From Prevotellaceae bacterium (GTDB lineage: Bacteria > Bacteroidota > Bacteroidia > Bacteroidales > Bacteroidaceae), in NCBI GenBank assembly GCA_022763905.1, contig JALERS010000046.1, positions 1 to 32,405 of the forward strand: a stretch of DNA of 32,405 nt, given 5' to 3'. Of the stretch, positions 26,707 to 32,405 are shown in pieces (positions within the stretch are counted from its first letter, which is position 1; each line of letters starts with the position of its first letter). Made by a program: the position numbers and the translations under genes. The notes beneath the pieces are model-generated. The model was not told the origin of the DNA. It searched no databases and saw only the letters and a list, made by a program, of their open reading frames with translations.

Positions 26707-28404
26707 TTATAATGCCGCTTGATGAACACCGGCTACAGCTCGTCCACTAGGTTCATTCATGTTCTTCCACGCTTCATCCCATTCCAAGGCTTTGGCTGTA
26801 GAACAGGCTACACTTGCCTCGTGAGGTACACTCCGTGCGGCTGATTCGCTGGGGAAATGTTCTTCAAAAATGGAACGATAGTAGTATTCCTCTTTGTTCA
26901 TGGGCGTATTGATGGGGAAACGTTCGGCAGCATGGGCCATTTGTTCATCGCTCACAGCTTGGGAGGTCACTTCCTTGAGTGTGTCAATCCAACTGTAGCC
27001 TACACCATCACTGAACTGCTCCTTCTGTCTCCATGCCACACTGGCTGGCAACATATCGGCAAATGCCTCGCGTACCACTTTCTTTTCCATTTCATTGCCA
27101 GGGCACATCTTGTAGGATGGGTTGAGTGCCATGGCAATATCCAGAAATTCCTTGTCAAGGAAAGGTACACGGCCTTCTACACCCCAGGCACTCAAACTCT
27201 TGTTGGCTCTGAGACAATCGTATTGGTAGAGTTTGCTGAGTTTTCTTACTGTTTCCTCATGGAATTCGCAAGCATTGGGGGCTTTGTGGAAATACAGATA
27301 TCCACCAAATACCTCATCTGCGCCTTCTCCAGAGAGAACCATCTTGATGCCCATGCTTTTAATGACACGAGCGAGCAAGTACATGGGTGTGCTGGCTCGT
27401 ACAGTGGTGACGTCGTAGGTTTCAATGTAGTAGATGACATCTCGTATGGCATCCAGACCTTCCTGTATGGTATAGTTGATTTCGTGATGTACAGTGCCGA
27501 TGTGGTCGGCAACTTCACGGGCTTTTGCCAAGTCGGGGGCTCCTTTTAGGCCTACGGCAAAGGAATGAAGGCGAGGCCACCATGCTTTTTCCTTACTGTC
27601 GGACTCTATACGATGACTGGAGTATACCTCTGCAATGGCACTGGTCACGGATGAGTCAAGACCTCCAGAGAGAAGTACTCCATAAGGCACATCCGACATT
27701 AATTGTCTTTTTACACTCGCTTGAAGAGCATCATGGATGGCCTGTACACTCTCCTTGTATGACAATGAGGCAATGCGGGCAGTATTGCCGCTACATTCTT
27801 GAGGCATTTTCTCCATCCAGTCCCGTTTGTACCATTTTTCGGTCTTTCCCTCTTTGCCTCGGTAGTAACAACCTGGCAGAAATGGTTCATACCATTCACA
27901 GAATCCCTCAAGCGCTTTTAGCTCAGAAGCAACATAGACTTTGCCGTCGCTATCCTTGCCGATGTAGAGAGGGATTACTCCAATGGGATCGCGTCCAATA
28001 AGGAAATCGTCATTCTTTTCATCGTAAAGGGCAAAGGCAAAAATACCATTGAGGTCTTCGAATAAATCAGTTCCCTTGTCTTGATAAAGTGCCAGTATTA
28101 CCTCACAGTCAGAACCTGTCTTAAAGTCATATTTTCCTGCATAACGCTCTCTTAATTCGCGGTGATTGTATATTTCTCCATTTACAGCCAATATCAATTG
28201 TCTGTCGGGCGAGAATAGAGGCTGACCACCTGATTCGGGGTCTACGATACTCAGACGTTCATGAGCCAATATGGCAGATTTCCCACAATACACACCACTC
28301 CAATCAGGTCCGCGGTGTCTGATTTTTGCTGCCATTTTTAAGGCTTTGCTTCGCAGTTGGTCGGTGGAACCGGATATATTGAAAATACAAGCTATTCCGC
28401 ACAT
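26707..28404 (-). CDS. asnB: Asparagine synthase (glutamine-hydrolysing), AsnB
   Basis: A 565-residue two-domain cytosolic enzyme making asparagine from aspartate, glutamine and ATP. The start at 28404 is fixed by the mature N-terminus MCGIACIF, since Cys2 is the glutaminase nucleophile; the frame stays open for 45 more codons, but those overlap the promoter. Glutaminase motifs are RHRGPDWSG and NGEIYNH. The synthetase domain has the PPi loop LLSGGLDSSVT, GEGADEVFGGYLYFHKAP and EGRVPFLD. Length matches AsnB (about 550). Transcribed divergently from clpC. Confidence 0.95.
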   Translation of the reverse strand: MCGIACIFNISGSTDQLRSKALKMAAKIRHRGPDWSGVYCGKSAILAHERLSIVDPESGGQPLFSPDRQLILAVNGEIYNHRELRERYAGKYDFKTGSDCEVILALYQDKGTDLFEDLNGIFAFALYDEKNDDFLIGRDPIGVIPLYIGKDSDGKVYVASELKALEGFCEWYEPFLPGCYYRGKEGKTEKWYKRDWMEKMPQECSGNTARIASLSYKESVQAIHDALQASVKRQLMSDVPYGVLLSGGLDSSVTSAIAEVYSSHRIESDSKEKAWWPRLHSFAVGLKGAPDLAKAREVADHIGTVHHEINYTIQEGLDAIRDVIYYIETYDVTTVRASTPMYLLARVIKSMGIKMVLSGEGADEVFGGYLYFHKAPNACEFHEETVRKLSKLYQYDCLRANKSLSAWGVEGRVPFLDKEFLDIAMALNPSYKMCPGNEMEKKVVREAFADMLPASVAWRQKEQFSDGVGYSWIDTLKEVTSQAVSDEQMAHAAERFPINTPMNKEEYYYRSIFEEHFPSESAARSVPHEASVACSTAKALEWDEAWKNMNEPSGRAVAGVHQAAL

Positions 28405-28465
28405 AATATTTACAGATTTGATTAATTTGACGGTTAATTCTTTACAAAGTGAATAATTTTGGGTG

Positions 28466-28496
28466 CAAAGATATACAAATTTGATATATTGGCAAT
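28466..28496 (-). promoter_or_regulatory. Promoter of asnB
   Basis: On the minus strand, ATTG (28493-28496), a 19-nt spacer and TATCTTTG (28466-28473) fit the consensus. The leader would be about 55 nt. Confidence 0.5.
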
Positions 28497-28598
28497 ATGT
28501 TTCGGAAAAATATTCGTCTTTTTCTTGATTTTTGGACATGGTGATGGTAGAAGGTGATTCATTTGGGTCAGATCGTAGGTAGACTGATGAAAAATTCG

Positions 28599-28606
28599 TA
28601 TTTTTG
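28599..28606 (+). promoter_or_regulatory. Candidate -7 box of clpC
   Basis: TATTTTTG matches TAnnTTTG and is followed by C, 43 nt before the GTG start. No -33 TTTG at the expected distance. Confidence 0.4.
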
Positions 28607-28648
28607 CAGTCCTATTAAAATATAGTATTAAGCAATATCATTTCTATC

Positions 28649-31153
28649 GTGAATACACAATATGAAAGCGAATTTTCCCGCAGTATTATTCGGAGCAGGG
28701 AAGAGGCCAAACGTCTCAACAGCCATGTTATCAAGGCTGAACATTTGGTGCTAGGTATAATCAAGGAAAACAACAATCGGGCATCTGATCTTATCCGCAG
28801 GTTGTGTGCCAAGGTGGATGCCATAGTGTTTCAATTAGAGGTTCATGTGAGTACTGTTATTCTCAGTCAGCAAGTTGCTGATGGATATGTAATGGATAGT
28901 TCTGCTTCGCGTGCTATGCGGGATTGTATCAAGGAAGCTGTTTCCCGTAATAGGAAGACTATAGGTGTAGAGCATCTGCTATTGGCAATTTTAAGCAATA
29001 AAGAATCGGGCGCATGCCAGATTCTCAATGAAAATGGTATTACATATGATGTTGTTTCAGAAGCGCTTAATCAGGAAGTTGCTTCTCTTGATGAGGATTC
29101 ACTTCATTTTGATGATTCGGATGATGATGATGATGTTGTGCCTCCCAATGTAGGAAATACGGCTCGTGTGGAAGAAGAGACTACTTCAGACAAGAGTACT
29201 ACTCCCTATTTGGACAAGTTTGGTCATGACCTTACACAAATGGCTCGTGAAGGTAAACTGGATTCCTGTATAGGGCGTGATGAGGAGATACAACGTATTG
29301 CCCAAATATTGAATCGTCGCCGCAAGAATAATCCCATCCTTATTGGTGAACCTGGGGTGGGCAAGACAGCCATTGTAGAAGGGCTTGCTGCGCGCATTGT
29401 CAGTATGCAGGTGCCTGTCTCCTTGTTGGATAAGCGTATTATCTCCCTAGATATGCCTTCTCTGGTAGCTGGAACCAAGTTCAGAGGGCAGTTTGAGGAA
29501 CGTCTCATGCATCTGGTGAAAGAATTGGAATCTCATAGTGAACTTATTCTTTTTATAGATGAGATTCATACACTTATAGGAGCTGGTTCTGCAGCGGGTA
29601 GCATGGATGCTGCCAATATCCTTAAGCCCTTCCTTAGCCGTGGCGTCCTGCAGTGTATCGGTGCTACTACCATTGAGGAGTATCGCAAAACCATAGAGAA
29701 GGACGGCGCAATGGATCGCCGTTTTCAAAAGGTGATGGTACGGGCGAATACATCGGAGGAGACTCTCTCCATTCTTTGCGCTGTGAAGGAAAAGTATGAG
29801 AAACATCATCATGTCACTTATACAGATGAGGCTCTGCGGGCTTGTGTGCATCTTACAGACCGTTATATCTCCGACCGTTCCCAGCCTGATAAGGCACTGG
29901 ATGCCCTTGATGAATCTGGCTCCCGTAGTCAGGCAGGTATCACTTCGTTGCCTCCTTCTCTTTCTGTCCTCAACAAACGTCTTCAAGAAGCTGTTCAGGC
30001 TAAGGAAGAAGCTGTGGCCAGAGAAGATTATGAGGAAGCTATGCGTCAACGTGATACCATTACTGCTTGCAAGGAAGCCATCAGTCAAGAGAAGGCTCGT
30101 TGGGAGAGCCAAGTACGTCAGGAACACCATGCCGTTACATTGGCAGATGTGGAGAATACGGTTTCGCTGATGAGTGGGATTCCCGTACAACGCATGGCAA
30201 GTGCAGAGTCTGTACGAATCAAGGGATTGCACAATGCCTTGCTGGCCAATGTTATTCAGCAGGATGAGGCAGTTGATTGCTTGGTACAGGCTATAATGCG
30301 TAATCGCATAGGGGTGAGAGATCCTCATCGTCCTATAGGTACTTTCCTCTTTACTGGTCCTACAGGTGTGGGTAAGACCTATCTTGCCCAGTGTCTTGCA
30401 GAGCATCTCTTTGGTAGCAAAGAGGCGCTTATTCGTATTGATATGAGTGAGTATATGGAGAAGCATGCTTCCAGTCGTTTGGTAGGTGCCCCTCCAGGAT
30501 ATGTAGGCTATGAAGAGGGGGGACAACTTACAGAGAAGGTGCGTCGTCGTCCTTATTCTGTAGTGCTGTTGGATGAGATAGAAAAAGCCAGTTCTTCCAT
30601 CTTCAATCTTCTCCTGCAGGTGATGGATGAAGGACGGCTCACAGATTCTGCTGGTGTGACTGTCGATTTTCGTCATACTGTTATCATTATGACATCCAAT
30701 TGTGGTACGCGTGAGGCATCTGAGTTCGCCCATCCTTTGGGTTTTGTTTCTCCAGCCAATGCCAACGTAGATTCTTTCATGAGAGAGTCAGAACAGATTA
30801 ATCGTGCTCTTCGCAAGCATTTCACACCTGAATTCCGTAATCGAATTGATGAGGTCATTACGTTCCGTCCACTTCTCAAGGATAGTATCCGAAAGATAGC
30901 TCGTCTGGAGATGCATCGTCTGGAAAATCGTATCAAAGAATTGGGCTATGGATTACATTACAGTCCTGCAGTCCTCTCGTTTTTGGCAGAGAAGGGATAT
31001 AGTGCTGAGTATGGAGCCCGACCCTTGAAGCGTGTTATCCAACATTACATCGAAAATGGCTTGGGTACTCTTATCATGGATAGTTCACTACCTGCTGGTC
31101 ATACAATCAAAATCAGCAAGAAACCTGGTAGTGATCAATTGCTTTTCAAATAG
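28649..31153 (+). CDS. clpC: ATP-dependent Clp protease ATP-binding subunit ClpC-type
   Basis: An 834-residue AAA+ unfoldase that feeds substrates to ClpP. Two Clp N-terminal repeats (about 1-150) are followed by an acidic linker (DDSDDDDD). The first ATPase has Walker A GEPGVGKT (about 233-240) and Walker [14 protein letters not shown]. The middle region at about 445-480 contains a UVR-like coiled coil ([15 protein letters not shown]), which separates ClpC from ClpB. The second ATPase has Walker A GPTGVGKT (about 570-577), Walker [11 protein letters not shown] and the sensor [14 protein letters not shown] segment may be the ClpP-binding loop. The start is GTG at 28649; the nearby ATG is out of frame. 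It has its own -7 box and no clpP neighbour. Confidence 0.93.
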   Translation: MNTQYESEFSRSIIRSREEAKRLNSHVIKAEHLVLGIIKENNNRASDLIRRLCAKVDAIVFQLEVHVSTVILSQQVADGYVMDSSASRAMRDCIKEAVSRNRKTIGVEHLLLAILSNKESGACQILNENGITYDVVSEALNQEVASLDEDSLHFDDSDDDDDVVPPNVGNTARVEEETTSDKSTTPYLDKFGHDLTQMAREGKLDSCIGRDEEIQRIAQILNRRRKNNPILIGEPGVGKTAIVEGLAARIVSMQVPVSLLDKRIISLDMPSLVAGTKFRGQFEERLMHLVKELESHSELILFIDEIHTLIGAGSAAGSMDAANILKPFLSRGVLQCIGATTIEEYRKTIEKDGAMDRRFQKVMVRANTSEETLSILCAVKEKYEKHHHVTYTDEALRACVHLTDRYISDRSQPDKALDALDESGSRSQAGITSLPPSLSVLNKRLQEAVQAKEEAVAREDYEEAMRQRDTITACKEAISQEKARWESQVRQEHHAVTLADVENTVSLMSGIPVQRMASAESVRIKGLHNALLANVIQQDEAVDCLVQAIMRNRIGVRDPHRPIGTFLFTGPTGVGKTYLAQCLAEHLFGSKEALIRIDMSEYMEKHASSRLVGAPPGYVGYEEGGQLTEKVRRRPYSVVLLDEIEKASSSIFNLLLQVMDEGRLTDSAGVTVDFRHTVIIMTSNCGTREASEFAHPLGFVSPANANVDSFMRESEQINRALRKHFTPEFRNRIDEVITFRPLLKDSIRKIARLEMHRLENRIKELGYGLHYSPAVLSFLAEKGYSAEYGARPLKRVIQHYIENGLGTLIMDSSLPAGHTIKISKKPGSDQLLFK

Positions 31154-31190
31154 TCAGGGCGTGATGCGTAATCTCGCAGAAATCGAGTGG

Positions 31191-31226
31191 GGTAGAAAGT
31201 TTTAGTCAACTCTTCTATTTTCTACC
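31191..31226 (+). terminator. Candidate clpC terminator hairpin
   Basis: GGTAGAAA (31191-31198) pairs perfectly with TTTCTACC (31219-31226) around a 20-nt loop, 38 nt past the clpC stop. No T-run follows the second arm. Confidence 0.3.
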
Positions 31227-31654
31227 ATCCTGTTAGGACTGGCCTTAGGAGAAATCTGTCTCATTGGTTTTCATTACATAGAAAGCAGACACCGGGTCAG
31301 TGGATTTTAAAGTGGGGCAGAAAGCGACAGGTAAAGTACTCGTTATCTTTTTCTTTCTTGCAGGGTGCCAGTCAAGGAAGAAACTCCGTCTCATTGATGC
31401 CCGTCCTCCAAGAGAGCAAGCACTAATCTTGGTACGGCCCTGCAAATTACCAGGGTTCAGTATGTTCAAAATGAACGTTTTGTCAACAAAAAAACAGGAG
31501 GGTCTCGTTGGAGGTGTCTGTTGACGTAGTATGACTTCTGTCAAGTTGTCTGCTGATTCAGTTGATGAAGAGAAAAAGAGTCCATTGAAGTAAGGAAAAG
31601 ACTCCTTTTGGAAATTAAGTTGATTGACTTCTCCAAGCATCCACGGTGACTTGA

Positions 31655-31742
31655 AAAAGAGTCGTCGGTGCTTTCCAAAAGAATCGTCGATTCTCAGCAA
31701 AAGAGTCGTCGGTGCTAAGTAAAAGAATCGACGATGCTAAAA
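31655..31742. repeat. 22-bp tandem repeat array, four units
   Basis: Four head-to-tail 22-bp units start at 31655, 31677, 31699 and 31721, each beginning AAAAGARTCG. Units 1 and 3 share AAAAGAGTCGTCGGTGCT exactly. Units 2 and 4 share AAAAGAATCG and differ at two of their first 18 positions, so the array alternates A-B-A-B. Unit 2 holds a perfect palindrome AGAATCGTCGATTCT (31680-31694). Two degenerate copies begin at 31574 and 31596, also 22 bp apart. The last four bases of each unit vary. Confidence 0.8.
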
Positions 31743-32038
31743 GGTAGCAGTCAATATACTCTCAGATATCACTTAACTGCTATGTCGTGGGAGGCAGTAA
31801 TACGGGACAAAAACATAGTATAATCATAGTTTTTCCACTTGGGCTTCGTGAAGTTTTCTCTCTATTGCCTTCCTGTCTGTGGATTCATCTGGAGCAACAC
31901 CATAGAAATGGGAGGTTTCTGAAAAAATACTTGTTTTTCCGATGAGATTCAGTGTCCTTATGAGGACTCCTGTCATTCTTTGAGCCATCTATGCCATGGG
32001 AAGGGGATGTGCTTTCCGATTCACCCTAATTGCTACAA

Positions 32039-32063
32039 TGTATGGATAGAGTCATTCCATACA
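32039..32063. other. 8-bp perfect hairpin
   Basis: TGTATGGA (32039-32046) and TCCATACA (32056-32063) are perfect inverted copies around a 9-nt loop. No neighbouring gene explains it. Confidence 0.4.
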
Positions 32064-32206
32064 ACCCCCAGTTTTATTTCTACTGAGCCCATGAACTCAC
32101 CCATTTCGATTTATGGGTCTGAATAGGGAATGCAAAAGCCCTAAGTTGGATGATGCAGGACTTCGGCAGGATATTTGTTCTCTCGGAAGTTTGACCGGAC
32201 AATCAT

Positions 32207-32248
32207 AAATAATATTGATTGAATTGTGTATTTCAACCAATATTATTT
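32207..32248 (+). terminator. Long AT-rich hairpin, terminator-like
   Basis: AAATAATATTG (32207-32217) and CAATATTATTT (32238-32248) pair perfectly; after one mismatch, TTGAA (32219-32223) and TTCAA (32232-32236) extend the stem to a loop of 8 nt. On the plus strand the second arm runs into TTTTG. It lies over 1 kb past clpC, so it either ends an unrecognised transcript or is another kind of structured element. Confidence 0.4.
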
Positions 32249-32405
32249 TGACTCGTCAATGGGAACGACGAACACTGGGATAATCTCTTATGTTTTTCTT
32301 CCTTCTTGCAGGTGATGTCCTACTTCAGTTCTTAATCTTAGTCTGTATCTGACCTGGATTTTTGGGGAAATTCTCTCTTCTTGTTATTGACCATTTCGTT
32401 TAACA

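Larger units (their letters stand above)
31154..32405. other. Gene-free region downstream of clpC, 1.25 kb
   Basis: All frames are short or unconvincing. The stretch contains an inverted repeat GGTAGAAA/TTTCTACC (31191-31198, 31219-31226) after clpC, a small hairpin GTTCA-AAA-TGAAC (31464-31476), a 22-bp tandem array (31655-31742) with degenerate upstream copies, GTCCT/AGGAC (31954-31967), a hairpin TGTATGGA/TCCATACA (32039-32063) and a long near-perfect hairpin (32207-32248). No tRNA or recognisable ncRNA family was identified. Confidence 0.55.

Noticed and set aside
28405..28539. 45-codon N-terminal extension of asnB
   Set aside because: The glutaminase nucleophile must be Cys2 after MCGIA, and the extension runs through the promoter boxes at 28466-28496.
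29447..30733. 428-codon minus-strand open frame
   Set aside because: It lies wholly antisense to clpC, whose ATPase motifs are intact; the translation is rich in His, Thr and Leu without domain features.
31300..31524. 74-codon plus-strand frame with a lipobox-like FFFLAGC
   Set aside because: The lipoprotein resemblance is limited to a few residues; the rest has no similarity I recognise and there is no promoter box or ribosome-binding site.
31245..31700. 151-codon minus-strand open frame in the gene-free region
   Set aside because: It overlaps the 22-bp repeats, has low-quality composition and no ribosome-binding or promoter signal near its start.
31655..31742. CRISPR array
   Set aside because: Units are contiguous 22-bp copies without unique spacers of typical length, and no cas genes are nearby.
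31351..32315. Two similar pyrimidine-rich words ending TTCTTGCAGG (near 31360 and 32305) as a dispersed repeat
   Set aside because: Similarity is short and T-rich; without copies elsewhere it could be chance.

Overview
The window looks like a chromosomal segment from a Bacteroidales bacterium, most likely a Prevotella-type Prevotellaceae. The evidence is the set of protein families (Bacteroidetes-type membrane pyrophosphatase, HECLGH-type dipeptidyl peptidase III, paired AddA/AddB-like helicase-nucleases, TatA+TatC without TatB, a type-IX-secretion-like C-terminal tail) and the promoters: at least seven gene starts are preceded by the Bacteroidetes sigma -7 box TAnnTTTG, several with a TTTG-like -33 box 19-20 nt upstream. 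The species cannot be named from sequence alone. No rRNA, tRNA, prophage, intact transposase or CRISPR array was seen.

Layout. 1-721: gene-free, with a 270-bp MITE-like element (17-bp terminal inverted repeats, 9-bp target duplication) and several dyads. 722-7566, minus strand: membrane pyrophosphatase (hppA), a lipoprotein aldose 1-epimerase, and a large secreted endonuclease/exonuclease/phosphatase-fold protein with discoidin, ricin-like and sorting domains. 7911-14840, plus strand: a TlpA-like thioredoxin lipoprotein, then an overlapping addA-addB pair for double-strand break processing. 14917-20368, minus strand: a SpoU/TrmH RNA methyltransferase; then, read from the far end, a probable four-gene unit of dipeptidyl peptidase III, an AlkD-like helical protein, a Fur-fold protein without the usual regulatory metal ligands, and purA, closed by a U-rich terminator. 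20573-22411, plus: RecQ. 22549-26520, minus: tatA, tatC, a six-cluster NapH/NapG-like polyferredoxin and a Tat-signal, lipobox-bearing Fe-S aldo/keto-reductase-fold protein. 26707-28404, minus: asnB. 28649-31153, plus: clpC. 31154-32405: gene-free, with a 22-bp tandem repeat array and strong hairpins.

The most interesting unit is the tatA-tatC-polyferredoxin-reductase operon. The polyferredoxin reads as a NapH-like quinol-side membrane protein fused to a NapG-like four-cluster domain, with a degenerate twin-arginine-like segment at the junction. Its neighbour has a real Tat signal plus a lipobox and two C-terminal 4Fe-4S motifs, but has lost two of the four canonical aldo/keto reductase catalytic residues. 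Together they suggest an envelope electron-transfer chain (quinol to Fe-S relay to exported Fe-S protein) built beside the translocase that would export it. The substrate is unknown and the scheme is inference.

Other distinctive points are the MITE-like element, a 14-bp tandem repeat overlapping the mutarotase promoter, the alternating 22-bp array downstream of clpC, and the metal-site-deficient Fur-like protein sharing an operon with purA.
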